NCBI RefSeq assembly: GCF_018390605.1
Contig: NZ_JAHBGD010000005.1
Coordinates: forward strand, 496,001-560,000
Length of the DNA: 64,000 bases
Origin: Ancylobacter defluvii
GTDB lineage: Bacteria > Pseudomonadota > Alphaproteobacteria > Rhizobiales > Xanthobacteraceae
Reading direction: 5' to 3'
Below the pieces are notes generated by a model. The model saw only the letters and a list, made by a program, of their open reading frames with translations, did not search any database and was not told the DNA's origin. A program made the translations under genes and the position numbers. Positions 9,048 to 18,084 of the stretch are shown piece after piece (the first letter of the stretch is position 1; each line of letters starts with the position of its first letter).

Positions 9048-9509
9048 ATGACGAAGAATGTTCCCAGCCCTGACGAACTTCTGGCGGCGCGCCTGCGCGC
9101 GCTCGGCCATCCGGCGCGGCTGGCGATCTTGCGCGCGCTGGCGGAGCGCGACACCTGCCTGTGCGGCGAGATCGTGCGGGGGCTGCCGCTGGCGCAGTCC
9201 ACCGTCTCCCAGCATCTCAAGGTGCTGAAGCAGGCCGGGTTCATCGCCGGCACGGTCGAAGGGCCGCGCTCTTGCTATGGTCTCGACCGCGGCAATCTCA
9301 CTGCCTTTGCCGCCGAGTTCTCCACGCTGCTGGCGCAAGTGGCGGCTGCGGCCGCCGTGCCGATGGCAGTTGACGCTGCGGACACCCTCGAAAGCTGCAA
9401 CCCTCCCATGCCCCGCACGGCCGGGTCGCCCACCGCCGGATGCTTGGAATCTGCGTCCGAACACCCTATTTCCACAGCGTCCGCCGGCGAAATGCCGGCC
9501 GGCACCTGA
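9048..9509 (+). CDS. ArsR/SmtB family transcriptional regulator
   Basis: A 153-residue winged-helix repressor. Residues about 10-85 form the ArsR domain: LLAARLRALGHPARLAILRA, then the DTCLCGEI element with Cys37 and Cys39, then the recognition helix PLAQSTVSQHLKVLKQAG. The CxC pair lies at the helix-3 position where ArsR/CadC-type sensors bind metalloids or metals; a further Cys is at SCYGLD. The C-terminal 60 residues are low-complexity and not conserved. It sits 18 bp before an Atm1-type ABC exporter and behind a dyad overlapping its own leader, so it probably represses both genes and releases on metal or oxidative stress. The inducer is inference. Confidence 0.85.
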   Translation: MTKNVPSPDELLAARLRALGHPARLAILRALAERDTCLCGEIVRGLPLAQSTVSQHLKVLKQAGFIAGTVEGPRSCYGLDRGNLTAFAAEFSTLLAQVAAAAAVPMAVDAADTLESCNPPMPRTAGSPTAGCLESASEHPISTASAGEMPAGT

Positions 9510-9527
9510 TCATCCGGAAAGCCTCCC

Positions 9528-11447
9528 ATGTCCGCACCTGAGGCCGGCACCGCGCCGTCGCGCCGCTCGAACAAGTCTGACGCCCCGCCGCGCGGCAGCT
9601 TGCTGGTCGCGCTTAGGGGGCTCACGCCCTATCTGTGGCCGGCCGATCGGCTCGATCTGCGCGCCCGCGTGCTGTGGGGGCTGCTGCTGCTGGTCGCCGC
9701 CAAGATCACCACCATGGCGACGCCGTTCCTGTTCAAATGGGCGACGGATGCGGTGGCGGAAGGCGAGGGCGCCCGTATCGGTACCGATGCCATCAGCCTG
9801 ATCATCGCCGCCCCGGTGGCGCTGACGCTCGGCTACGGCCTGTCGCGCATCGCCATGGCCGGGCTCACCCAGTGGCGCGACGGCCTGTTCGCCAAGGTGG
9901 CGATGCACGCGGTGCGGCGGCTGGCGCTGGAAACCTTCGAGCACATGCATGCGCTGTCGCTGCGCTTCCATCTGGAGCGCAAGACCGGCGGATTGACCCG
10001 TGTGCTCGAGCGTTCGCGCGAAGGCATCGAGACCATCGTGCGCATGCTGGTGCTGCATCTGGCGCCGACCATCCTCGAATTCGCGATGGTGGTGGTGATC
10101 CTGTTCTGGCAGTTCGACTGGCGCTACGCCGCCGCCGCGGTGGCGATGATCGGCGCCTACACCTTCTTCACCTTCCTGATGACCGAATGGCGGATGGGCA
10201 TCCGCCGCTCGATGAACGAGAGCGACACCGACGCCAACGCCAAGGCGGTGGACAGCCTGCTCAACTACGAGACGGTGAAGTATTTCGGCGCCGAGAAGTG
10301 GGAAGCCGAGCGTTACGATCACTCGATGGCCCGCTATGAGCGCGCCTCCATCCACACCCACACCTCGCTGGCCTGGCTGAATGCCGGGCAGGCGGTGATC
10401 TTCACCCTCGGGCTGACCGCGGTGATGGTGCTGTGCGTGTTCGATATCCGCGCCGGCCACCAGTCGGTCGGCTCCTTCGTCATGGTCAATGCCATGATGA
10501 TCCAGCTGTACCAGCCGCTGAACTTCCTCGGCATGATCTATCGCGAGATCAAGCAGTCGCTGATCGACATCGAGGCGATGTTCGCCATCCTCGCCCGCAA
10601 CCCGGAAGTGCAGGACAGCCCGGTGGCCAAGCCGCTGCAGCTCAAGGGCGCCGCCATCCGCTTCGAGGATGTGCGCTTCTCCTACGACCCCGAGCGCGAG
10701 ATCCTCAAGGGCATCTCCTTCGAGGTGCCGGCGGGCCAGACCGTGGCCATTGTCGGCCCGTCCGGTGCCGGCAAGTCGACCATCTCGCGGCTGCTGTACC
10801 GCTTTTATGACGTCGCGTCCGGGCGCATCACCATTGACGGGCAGGACATCCGCAACGTGCGGCAGGAGAGCCTGCGCGCCGCCATCGGCATGGTGCCGCA
10901 GGACACGGTGCTGTTCAACGACACGCTGGCCTACAACATCCGCTATGGCCGCCCCGGCGCCTCCGACGCCGAGGTCGAGCGCGCCGCCGAGCTCGCGCAG
11001 ATCGACGGCTTCGTGAAGCGCACGCCGAAGGGCTACACCACCGAGGTCGGCGAGCGCGGGCTGAAGCTCTCCGGCGGCGAGAAGCAGCGCGTCGCCATCG
11101 CCCGCACCATCCTCAAGGATCCGGCGATCCTGCTGCTCGACGAGGCGACCTCGGCGCTGGACAGCCACACCGAGCGCGAGATCCAGGACGCGCTGGAGCG
11201 CGTCTCGCGCGGGCGCACCACGCTGGTGGTGGCGCATCGGCTTTCCACCGTGGTGTCTGCCGACGAGATCATCGTGCTGGAGCAGGGCCGCATCGCCGAG
11301 CGCGGCACCCATGCCGAACTGATGACCCGGCGCGGCCTGTACCATTCGATGTGGCAGCGCCAGCGCGAGGTCGACGAGGCCAAGGCGACGCTCTCGCGTG
11401 GCGAGGACGACCTCGACAGCCCGGCCGACGCCGACGCCGCTGCCTGA
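9528..11447 (+). CDS. Atm1/HMT1-type ABC exporter, fused permease-ATPase
   Basis: A half-transporter of 639 residues. The N-terminal region (about 45-330) holds six transmembrane helices of the type 1 exporter fold, with conserved parts SLLNYETVKYFGAEKWE and MIQLYQPLNFLGMIYREI that are characteristic of Atm1. The C-terminal ATPase has Walker A GPSGAGKS (about 410-417), signature LSGGEKQR (about 514), Walker B ILLLDEATSALD (about 534) and the H-loop VVAHRLSTV. Bacterial and mitochondrial Atm1 export glutathione-bound species, metals or sulfur compounds, across the inner membrane as a homodimer. The adjacent ArsR gene suggests metal-linked induction. The start ATG 9528 is 18 nt past the regulator stop. 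Confidence 0.9.
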   Translation: MSAPEAGTAPSRRSNKSDAPPRGSLLVALRGLTPYLWPADRLDLRARVLWGLLLLVAAKITTMATPFLFKWATDAVAEGEGARIGTDAISLIIAAPVALTLGYGLSRIAMAGLTQWRDGLFAKVAMHAVRRLALETFEHMHALSLRFHLERKTGGLTRVLERSREGIETIVRMLVLHLAPTILEFAMVVVILFWQFDWRYAAAAVAMIGAYTFFTFLMTEWRMGIRRSMNESDTDANAKAVDSLLNYETVKYFGAEKWEAERYDHSMARYERASIHTHTSLAWLNAGQAVIFTLGLTAVMVLCVFDIRAGHQSVGSFVMVNAMMIQLYQPLNFLGMIYREIKQSLIDIEAMFAILARNPEVQDSPVAKPLQLKGAAIRFEDVRFSYDPEREILKGISFEVPAGQTVAIVGPSGAGKSTISRLLYRFYDVASGRITIDGQDIRNVRQESLRAAIGMVPQDTVLFNDTLAYNIRYGRPGASDAEVERAAELAQIDGFVKRTPKGYTTEVGERGLKLSGGEKQRVAIARTILKDPAILLLDEATSALDSHTEREIQDALERVSRGRTTLVVAHRLSTVVSADEIIVLEQGRIAERGTHAELMTRRGLYHSMWQRQREVDEAKATLSRGEDDLDSPADADAAA

Positions 11448-11608
11448 CGCCGGGGTAGGTTTTCACGGGGTGGGCAGCTTTGCCGGCCGTCGCCATCCCC
11501 GTCATTGCTCCTTCCGCGTCGGGCGGATCGGCGCGCCGGTTGCCGGCCGCCATTTGACGCGCCCCCCGCGCGGCACTACCTGTGCCTCAGCTTTGTGCGG
11601 GAGACGTC

Positions 11609-12307
11609 ATGTCGGTCATCGATTCCATCCGCGGCGGCCTCGTGCCGATCCACCGCGAGGGCTATCCCTTCATCCTGATCGGGATCGCCGTCTCGCTGCT
11701 GCTGCTGTGGCTGCTGCCGCCGCTTGGCTGGATCGCGGTGCTGATCACCGTGTGGATCTGCTATTTCTTCCGCGATCCCGAGCGGGTCACCCCGCTGCGC
11801 GAGGGCCTCGTGGTCTCCCCTGCCGACGGGCGGGTCTGCCTGGTCGGGCCGGCGGTGCCGCCGCCGGAGCTCGGCCTCGGGGTGGAACCCATGTCGCGCA
11901 TCTGCATTTTCATGAACGTGTTCGACGTGCATGTGAACCGGTCGCCCGTGGCCGGCCGCATCGAGCGCATTGCCTACAAGCCCGGCAAGTTCCTTTCCGC
12001 CGATCTCGACAAGGCGAGCGAGGACAATGAGCGCAGCGGCCTGGTGCTCGATACCGCGCTCGGTCGCATCGGCGTGGTGCAGATCGCCGGTCTGGTGGCG
12101 CGGCGCATCGTCGGCTTCAAGCAGGAAGGCGACCTGCTGGCGCCCGGCCAGCGCTTCGGGCTGATCCGCTTCGGGTCGCGGGTGGACGTCTATCTGCCGG
12201 CCGGCATCGCGCCGCTGGTCGCCGAGGGGCAGCGTGCCGTGGCCGGCGAGACCGTGCTGGCCGATGCCGCGGCCCTCGCCGGCGGCCTGACCTTCCGGGT
12301 GGATTGA
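11609..12307 (+). CDS. psd: Phosphatidylserine decarboxylase proenzyme
   Basis: The 232-residue short (type A) form of the pyruvoyl enzyme that converts phosphatidylserine to phosphatidylethanolamine. An N-terminal membrane segment covers about residues 20-52. Family motifs are [35 protein letters not shown] and the self-cleavage site FGS at Gly189-Ser190, which yields the beta and alpha chains. ATG 11609 is preceded by GGGAGACGTC. The gene is followed at 59 nt by pssA, whose product makes the substrate, so the two form a phospholipid operon at the inner membrane. Confidence 0.95.
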   Translation: MSVIDSIRGGLVPIHREGYPFILIGIAVSLLLLWLLPPLGWIAVLITVWICYFFRDPERVTPLREGLVVSPADGRVCLVGPAVPPPELGLGVEPMSRICIFMNVFDVHVNRSPVAGRIERIAYKPGKFLSADLDKASEDNERSGLVLDTALGRIGVVQIAGLVARRIVGFKQEGDLLAPGQRFGLIRFGSRVDVYLPAGIAPLVAEGQRAVAGETVLADAAALAGGLTFRVD

Positions 12308-12366
12308 GCGCAAGACAAGCCAGGGCCGTTCCGGCGCCTGCGAGATGATGTGAGCGAGACGGAGCG

Positions 12367-13251
12367 ATGTCGAACTTCTTCGTGCCCTTCGAGCCCGATT
12401 CCGATTCCCCCGAGCCGCCGCGCCGGCGTTTCCAGGCGGTGCCGGCGCGCATCCTCATTCCGAACCTGGTGACGCTGCTGGCGCTGTGCGCCGGCCTCAC
12501 CGGCATCCGCATGGCGATCGAGGGCCGCATGGAGCTGGCGCTGGGCGCCATCGTGCTTGCCGCCGTGCTCGACGGCATGGACGGCCGGCTTGCCCGCATG
12601 CTGAAGGGCACTTCGCGCTTCGGCGCCGAGCTCGACAGCCTGTCCGACTTCGTCTGCTTCGGCGTGGCGCCGGGGCTGGTGCTGTATATGTGGGGGCTGG
12701 AGACGCTGGGCTCTGTCGGCTGGATCGCCGCGCTCGCCTTCGCCATCTGCGCGGCGCTGCGGCTCGCCCGCTTCAACGTGATGCTGGAGGATCCCAACCG
12801 CCCGGCCTTCGCCGCCGATTTCTTCACCGGCGTGCCGGCGCCGCTCGGGGCGATCTGCGTGCTGCTGCCGGTTTATGTCGAGCTGATAGGCCTGCCGCGC
12901 CTCGTCGCCTCGCCGGCGGTGGCGGCGTTCTACACGCTCGCCATTGCGCTGCTGATGGTGTCGAAGCTGCCGGCCTATTCCGGCAAGAAGCTCGGCAGCC
13001 GCATTCCGCGCGATGCGGTGCTGCCGCTCTTCGTCTGCATCGTGCTGTTCGTGGCGGTGCTGGTCACCTGGCCGTGGACGGTGCTGTCGGTGCTGTCGGT
13101 CGCCTATCTGGCGGCGCTGCCGTTCTCGGCGCTGCGCTTTGCCCGCCTGTCCCGCGAGCACGAGGCCCGGCTCAAGGCCGCCAAGGCCGCCGGTTTTCCG
13201 CCGGCGCACGTCGGCGAGCCGGCCGAGGGACGGCCGGACCAGCTGAACTGA
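12367..13251 (+). CDS. pssA: CDP-diacylglycerol-serine O-phosphatidyltransferase
   Basis: A 294-residue integral membrane enzyme that joins serine to CDP-diacylglycerol. The CDP-alcohol phosphotransferase signature D-G-x2-A-R-x8-G-x3-D-x3-D is complete, from Asp72-Gly73 through Ala76-Arg77 and Gly86 to Asp90 and Asp94. About seven hydrophobic segments follow from residue 28 to 255. The N-terminus is Pro/Asp-rich and the C-terminus is charged and cytoplasmic. The neighbour psd uses its product, phosphatidylserine. The length is typical of the alphaproteobacterial type II enzyme. Confidence 0.95.
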   Translation: MSNFFVPFEPDSDSPEPPRRRFQAVPARILIPNLVTLLALCAGLTGIRMAIEGRMELALGAIVLAAVLDGMDGRLARMLKGTSRFGAELDSLSDFVCFGVAPGLVLYMWGLETLGSVGWIAALAFAICAALRLARFNVMLEDPNRPAFAADFFTGVPAPLGAICVLLPVYVELIGLPRLVASPAVAAFYTLAIALLMVSKLPAYSGKKLGSRIPRDAVLPLFVCIVLFVAVLVTWPWTVLSVLSVAYLAALPFSALRFARLSREHEARLKAAKAAGFPPAHVGEPAEGRPDQLN

Positions 13252-13255
13252 AAAC

Positions 13256-13280
13256 GGCGCCCCGATCTTCTCGGGACGCC
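13256..13280. terminator. Hairpin after pssA
   Basis: GGCGCCCCGA-TCTTC-TCGGGACGCC is a 10-bp stem with one C/A mismatch. It begins 5 nt after the pssA stop and lies between convergent genes. It has an AAAA run on its 5' side, so it would also serve the minus-strand gene 13312-13575. Confidence 0.5.
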
Positions 13281-13311
13281 CGGCTGGCGGATAGCTGGCA
13301 GGAAAGAGCGG

Positions 13312-13575
13312 TCAGCGTGCGCGGTCGGCCATGGCGGCGACGCGGACGGCGAGCGGCGCCGCCGGAAATGCCTGGCGCAGGATCCGCAGCGCCTCGGCAT
13401 CGCTGCGCGGGCGCGCAATGTCGAGATGGCTGCGCATCAGCGCGGTGACGGAATGGGTTTCGGGCATTCGACGCGGAAAGGCGAGAGCCGCCACCCGCTC
13501 CTCGACCGACATCGCCCGCGCGGGCTCGTCGTCCCGTGTTGCACCTGTCGGCACCGTTCCCTCATTCCCCAGCAT
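13312..13575 (-). CDS. Small hypothetical protein
   Basis: An 87-residue acidic-to-basic soluble protein with no signal peptide or membrane segment. The middle (VEERVAALAFPRRMPETHSV) and the C-terminal helix (DAEALRILRQAFPAAPLAVR) look like a compact helical protein. It is not recognised as a named family. Its coding status rests on the open frame, its position beside a terminator and codon use like that of its neighbours. No function is proposed. Confidence 0.45.
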   Translation of the reverse strand: MLGNEGTVPTGATRDDEPARAMSVEERVAALAFPRRMPETHSVTALMRSHLDIARPRSDAEALRILRQAFPAAPLAVRVAAMADRAR

Positions 13576-13689
13576 GACCGCCTCCGATCGGAACCGCGAA
13601 TCAATCAGCTTTTCTCATGCACACCATGAGCCAGCGTCGCCGATAACGCACGAACTAATTGCTGGTTCCCAGCTTCGTGAACATACGAC

Positions 13690-13705
13690 GTGTTCGTGCG
13701 AACAC
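13690..13705. promoter_or_regulatory. Perfect 16-bp dyad in intergenic region
   Basis: GTGTTCG-TG-CGAACAC is a perfect 7-bp inverted repeat in the AT-richer gap between two minus-strand genes (13576-13806). It may be an operator for the 13312-13575 gene. No regulator can be assigned. Confidence 0.35.
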
Positions 13706-13806
13706 CTCGACAGTGCACGAAGACTGACGTGAATGGCAGGGGATTTATTTCGAATACTGTCGTATTTGTTTCACAAACGCCCGAAAGAGCGAAGCCGTGC
13801 CGGCCA

Positions 13807-14397
13807 TCAGGTGCGGCTGAGCGACACCTTGGCGCCGTCGCCGGTGGCGACGCCGTCATAATGGCCGTTGCCGGCGGGCTGCAGGCGAGCGGTGACCTTG
13901 CCGAGATGATTTTGCAGCACGATCTCGCTGCCCCAGACGTCCCAGCCCTTGGTCATGAAGATATCGTTCGGGCAGCCGACATCGGCATTGGCGGCGAAGC
14001 CGGACATGCCGCGCTCGGTGGAGAGCGTCAGCTTGCAGCTCTTGGCGCCGTTGTCCCAGCTGAAGCTCCAGTTGCCGGCAAGCTGGGTGCGCGTCGCTCC
14101 GGGCTCGGCATAGGCGACGCCGCCGGGAGCGGCGGCGGCGGGCTGGGTGAGCGGCACCGATGTCGCGGCGCTGGTGGTGTCGCGCGGGGTCACCGCATCG
14201 CCGGCGGTGGCGGCACTGGCGCCGGTCGGGACTGGCGAGGGAACCGGCGCGCTCTCCACGGCCCCGGTCGGGGCGGGAGTGATCGTGTTGGCGTCGACCG
14301 CCGCGGTCTTGTGCTCGCCGAATCCGTCCAGCGCGGTGCTGCACCCTGCAAGCAGGATCGCGGTGGCTGAGACGGCGGCGACGGCGGTGAACTTCAT
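13807..14397 (-). CDS. AprI/Inh family protease-inhibitor lipoprotein (Omp19-like)
   Basis: A 196-residue lipoprotein with lipobox LLAG-C near residue 19. A Pro/Thr/Ala-rich linker runs to about residue 100. The C-terminal beta-barrel domain of the Inh/Omp19 family has LAGNWSFSWDNGAKSCKLTLS, a conserved Cys pair (SCKL and VGCPND), TKGWDVWG and a GAKVSLSR ending. Brucella Omp19 and Pseudomonas AprI block proteases with this fold. The protein should sit in the outer membrane facing the periplasm or surface and protect against proteases. It stands alone and is read towards 13806. Confidence 0.85.
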   Translation of the reverse strand: MKFTAVAAVSATAILLAGCSTALDGFGEHKTAAVDANTITPAPTGAVESAPVPSPVPTGASAATAGDAVTPRDTTSAATSVPLTQPAAAAPGGVAYAEPGATRTQLAGNWSFSWDNGAKSCKLTLSTERGMSGFAANADVGCPNDIFMTKGWDVWGSEIVLQNHLGKVTARLQPAGNGHYDGVATGDGAKVSLSRT

Positions 14398-14660
14398 GGA
14401 CTTCAGACTCCTGGTACGCCCGCGCCGGCCATGCTCCGGAACACATTACCCTTTTTCGGCCATGTGTCCGCTCGTGCAAGTATTTTCTTGTCGCCGAGGA
14501 TCGTGGCGTCAGCGTGGCCCCGCTGCGGCAACCCGTAGCCGGAGAAGGGACTTGGCCGGAATGAAGAACGGAGGCTTAACGCGGCGGGCGCGTCAGGCCG
14601 CCGGGCGGTGGACGCGGCGCCGGCACCGCGCTATGTGCGGTGCAGCAAGAGGAGGCGCCC

Positions 14661-15434
14661 ATGTCCGGCTACCAGATGCTCGATCCTTCGACCCTCGTTG
14701 TTCTGATCACCGGCGCCACCTCCGGCATCGGTGCGGCCACCGCGCGGCGCTTCGTCCTCGCCGGCGCCAAGGTGATCGCCACCGGCCGGCGCGCCGACCG
14801 CCTCATCGCCCTGCGCGACGAACTCGGTCCCAATCTTCTGCCGCTGGAAGTGGACGTGCGCGACAATGAGGCGTTCGTCGCCGCCATTGCCGGCCTGCCG
14901 CCAGCCTTTGCCGGCATCAACATCGTCTTCGCCAATGCCGGCCTCGCCCTCGGCCTCGATCCCGCCCACAAGGCCAGCCTGAAGGACTGGGAGGACATGG
15001 TCGACACCAACATCAAGGGCCTGCTCTATACCGTCCGCGCGGTGCTGCCGGGCATGGTGGAGCGCGGTGCCGGCCATGTGGTGTTCACCGGCTCGGTGGC
15101 CGGCGACTACGCCTATCCGGGCGGCAATGCCTATGGCGGCACCAAGGCCTTCGTGAAGCAGTTCGCGCTGAACCTGCAGGCCGATCTGCTCGGCACCCCG
15201 GTGCGCGTCACCAATATCGAGCCGGGCATGGTGGAGACCGAGTTCTCGCTGGTCCGCTTCCACGGCGATGCCGGCAAGTCCGATTCCGTCTATAACGGCG
15301 TCGAGGCGCTGACCGGCGAAGACATCGCCGAGCAGATCTTCTTCTGCTGCACGGTGCCGCGGCACGTGAACATCAACAGCCTGCAGGTATTCCCGGTGGC
15401 GCAGAGCTTCGCCGGCTTCAAGGTCGCGCGCTGA
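14661..15434 (+). CDS. YdfG-like SDR oxidoreductase
   Basis: A classical short-chain dehydrogenase of 257 residues. The cofactor motif TGATSGIG is at residues 17-24, an NADP preference is suggested by the RR pair after the second strand (TGRRADR), NAG is in FANAGLAL, and the catalytic residues are Ser145 (GSVAG), Tyr158 and Lys162 (YGGTK). It is closest in layout to E. coli YdfG, which oxidises 3-hydroxy acids such as L-allo-threonine or 3-hydroxypropionate. The start at 14661 has AAGAGGAGG upstream. It is convergent with the LysR gene and has no operon partner. Confidence 0.85.
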   Translation: MSGYQMLDPSTLVVLITGATSGIGAATARRFVLAGAKVIATGRRADRLIALRDELGPNLLPLEVDVRDNEAFVAAIAGLPPAFAGINIVFANAGLALGLDPAHKASLKDWEDMVDTNIKGLLYTVRAVLPGMVERGAGHVVFTGSVAGDYAYPGGNAYGGTKAFVKQFALNLQADLLGTPVRVTNIEPGMVETEFSLVRFHGDAGKSDSVYNGVEALTGEDIAEQIFFCCTVPRHVNINSLQVFPVAQSFAGFKVAR

Positions 15435-15453
15435 GTTCAGGCGCGGCCTCGCC

Positions 15454-16323
15454 TCACGCCGCCGCCACCGCGCTCGGCGCCGCCAGCGCGGTGCGCAGCG
15501 TGTCGGCGAGCCGGCGCGCCGCCGTCGAGGCGTTCGGCGACAGCAGCATGCCGATCTCGAGGTCCGGCAGCGGCGGCAGGCCTTCGCTGGCGCCGAGCCG
15601 CCGCCATTCCGGCGGCGCCGCGCACTCGGCCATGGCGGTGAGGCACAGCCCGGTCTCCACCGCCGAATAGATGCCGCCCTGCGACGACGAGGTGCAGGCG
15701 ACCCGCCAGCGCAGCCCGGCATCGTCGAGCGCGGCGGCGATATGCGGGCGGGCGCGGCAGCCGGTGGGAAACAGCGCCAGCGGCAGCGGGTCCTGCCGCT
15801 CCGGGCGGTGGCCGCGGGCGGCCAGCCAGAGCAGCTTCTCGCGCTTCAGCAATTCGCCGGTCGGCCGGCTGAGGTCGCGGGTGAAAAGGGCGACGTCGAT
15901 CTGCCCGCGCTCCACCTCCGGCTCCAGCGTCTTCGAGAGGTCGCAGCGAATGGAGATCTCCACCCGCGGATAGGCGGCGGCGAAGCGGGAGATCACCGGG
16001 GTGAAATAGGCATCGACATAATCATCCGGCATGCCCAGCCGCACGCTGCCCTCCGGCGTGCCGCCCTTGAGGTCGGCGAGCGCCTCGCTCTCGAAAGCCA
16101 GCATGCGGCGCGCATGCGCCACCAGCCGCTCGCCGGTCTCGGTCAGGGCGATGCCGCGGCGCGAGCGTTCCAGCAGCCGCACGCCGAGATTTTCTTCCAG
16201 CTGCGCGATGCGGGCCGAGACCGCCGACTGGGTGCGCCCGACCCGCTCCGCCGCCGCCGTGAAGCCGCCATTGTCGACCACAGCGATGAGCATGCCGAGC
16301 GATTCGGTATCGAGATGACGCAT
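15454..16323 (-). CDS. LysR family transcriptional regulator
   Basis: A 289-residue regulator if started at the ATG at 16323, which places the winged helix-turn-helix at residues about 5-62 (SLGMLIAVVDNGGFTAAAERV, then RTQSAVSARIAQLEENLGVRLLER). A 25-codon upstream extension lacks similarity. The C-terminal part is a LysR substrate domain (LRLGMPDDYV, then VDVALFTRDL-like strands). It is divergent from an EamA transporter across 196 bp, the usual arrangement for a LysR protein controlling the neighbouring exporter. The effector is unknown. Confidence 0.9.
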   Translation of the reverse strand: MRHLDTESLGMLIAVVDNGGFTAAAERVGRTQSAVSARIAQLEENLGVRLLERSRRGIALTETGERLVAHARRMLAFESEALADLKGGTPEGSVRLGMPDDYVDAYFTPVISRFAAAYPRVEISIRCDLSKTLEPEVERGQIDVALFTRDLSRPTGELLKREKLLWLAARGHRPERQDPLPLALFPTGCRARPHIAAALDDAGLRWRVACTSSSQGGIYSAVETGLCLTAMAECAAPPEWRRLGASEGLPPLPDLEIGMLLSPNASTAARRLADTLRTALAAPSAVAAA

Positions 16324-16519
16324 GGTGAGATCCGACCGTTCAGGTCTGGCGATACTATCAAATTTGCTCATCCATTCACAAATTAAATTCGTTTTCACGA
16401 TCCTGATGCATCGTGCTAGGGCAAAATCAGATCAACGGATGCCCATATGCCGAGCAGATTGCTCGCAGGCGGGGCACCGGCCGATCCGCTTTCCACCTGA
16501 AACCTTCCGAGCCCGGCTC

Positions 16520-17533
16520 ATGTCTCCGCCCCCTCCCGTCTCCGCCGCCCTGTCGCCGACAGGTGTGGACGATACCGCGTTGCTGTCCCCCGTTCTCGTC
16601 GAGGCGGACGAGGCGCGACTGCGCCGGCAGGCGTTCGGGGCGGTGCTGCTGGCGGCGGCGATCATCGGTTTCTCGCCGATCCTGGTGCGCCTGTCCGATG
16701 TCGGGCCGGCGGCGATCGGCTTCTGGCGCTTGTTCTTCTCGCTGGGGCCAACCGCGCTGTGGGCGCTGGCCGAGCGGCGCGAAGCCAAGCTGCATGCAAG
16801 GATACGGGCGCAGACCGCGCCGCGCCTCACCTGGCGGCAGTTTCTGCTGGTGGCGGCGGCCGGCCTCGCCTTTGGCGCCGACCTCATCCTGTTCCATGCC
16901 GGCCTTGCCCGCACCAGCACCGCCAATGGCGTGCTGATCGGCAATCTCTACGTCATCTTCGTCTTCGCGCTCGGCTGGATGTGCCTCGGCGAGCGGCCGA
17001 CGCGCGGCCTCCTGGTGGCGCTCGGCTTCGCCATGGCGGGCGCCGCGCTCATCGTCGGATCGAGCCTTGGCGGCAGCGGCCGGCCGGGCAGCTTCATCGG
17101 CGACCTGCTCTGTGTCGGTGGCGCGCTCGCCTATGCCTTCTACATGCTGTTCGTGCGTGTCCTGCGCTGTGCGAGCCCCGGCCGGCCGGCGCTTGGCGGC
17201 GGCATGACGGCGCTGCTCTCCAGCGCGGTCGGCATGGTGATGTGCCTCGCCTGGGCGCTGGCGGCCGGCGAGCGCATCATGCCGGCGGGCATGGACGGGC
17301 TGCTCGCGGTGGCGGCGCTGGGTGCCATCGTGCATGCCGGCGGGCAGGGGCTCACCACCTTCGCGCTCGGCCGGCTGCCGGCGGGGGTGATCTCCATGGT
17401 GATGCTGCTGCAGATTCTGGTCGGCACCGCGCTGGCGGCGCTGCTGTTCCGCGAATTCCCGCCGATGCTGGTGCTGGTCGGCGGCGGGCTGCTGGTGGCC
17501 GGCGTGGTGGCGGCGCGTCCGCGCAGCGCCTGA
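16520..17533 (+). CDS. EamA/DMT family transporter
   Basis: A 337-residue membrane protein with ten predicted helices in two EamA repeats. Typical segments are IGFSPILVRLSDVGPAAIGFWR, NLYVIFVFALGWMCLGERP and AYAFYMLFVRVL, ending in RLPAGVISMVMLLQILVGT. DMT proteins usually export amino acids or other metabolites, sometimes drugs. ATG 16520 was chosen because it starts the conserved region after a short polar tail; an upstream frame shows no similarity. The divergent LysR gene probably regulates it. Confidence 0.88.
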   Translation: MSPPPPVSAALSPTGVDDTALLSPVLVEADEARLRRQAFGAVLLAAAIIGFSPILVRLSDVGPAAIGFWRLFFSLGPTALWALAERREAKLHARIRAQTAPRLTWRQFLLVAAAGLAFGADLILFHAGLARTSTANGVLIGNLYVIFVFALGWMCLGERPTRGLLVALGFAMAGAALIVGSSLGGSGRPGSFIGDLLCVGGALAYAFYMLFVRVLRCASPGRPALGGGMTALLSSAVGMVMCLAWALAAGERIMPAGMDGLLAVAALGAIVHAGGQGLTTFALGRLPAGVISMVMLLQILVGTALAALLFREFPPMLVLVGGGLLVAGVVAARPRSA

Positions 17534-17620
17534 CGCTAAGCGCCGCTGTTGTCGGGACGCAGGCCTTGCATCGCCGCCCCGGCGGCATTAGGTCCAAGGC
17601 GGTTCCAAGGAGAGCGCACG

Positions 17621-17959
17621 ATGCAGCCCAATCCGTTCGGTGGCGTGATCGAACATTTGTCGGTCGACGAGGTGAAGGCCGGTCTCGAGAACGGCACCAT
17701 CCTTCTCGTCGATGTGCGCGAGCCGAACGAGCTTGCCGCCGAGCGCATTCCCGGCGCCGTCGAGTTCCCGCTCTCCACCTTCGACGCCGCGGCGCTGCCC
17801 GATCCCGGCGACAAGACGCTGGTATTTTCCTGCCGCTCCGGCCAGCGCTCGCAAAAAGCCGCTGCCGCCGCGCAGGCGGCCGGCCATGACCTGCACCGCC
17901 ATATGGCGGGCGGCATCCTCGCCTGGAAGGAAGCCGGCTTCCCCACCGAGCAGGGCTGA
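17621..17959 (+). CDS. Single-domain rhodanese-like sulfurtransferase
   Basis: A 112-residue protein made only of a rhodanese domain. The catalytic loop CRSGQRS carries Cys71, and the preceding strand is TLVFSC; the fold starts with ILLVDVREPNEL and ends with HMAGGILAWKEAGFP. CRSGxR loops of this type transfer sulfane sulfur or act in redox sulfur relay in the cytoplasm. ATG 17621 follows CAAGGAGAG at ideal distance. It lies alone and convergent with the aminotransferase at 18085. Confidence 0.9.
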   Translation: MQPNPFGGVIEHLSVDEVKAGLENGTILLVDVREPNELAAERIPGAVEFPLSTFDAAALPDPGDKTLVFSCRSGQRSQKAAAAAQAAGHDLHRHMAGGILAWKEAGFPTEQG

Positions 17960-18084
17960 GTTGCGCGAGGAGCGCGCCGCGATTCCTCCGATTTCACTTC
18001 AGGAAAGCGTTTCAAGACGCTGATATTGTGGCGCTTTCTCTGCCAAGTCGCGCCGGAAGCAGCCATGTCCTGGCGGGCTGCCGC

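Noticed and set aside
9510-11345. A 611-codon minus-strand frame opposite the Atm1-type exporter
   Set aside because: Composition is His/Gly/Asp/Arg-rich without any motif; the plus strand encodes a complete ABC exporter.
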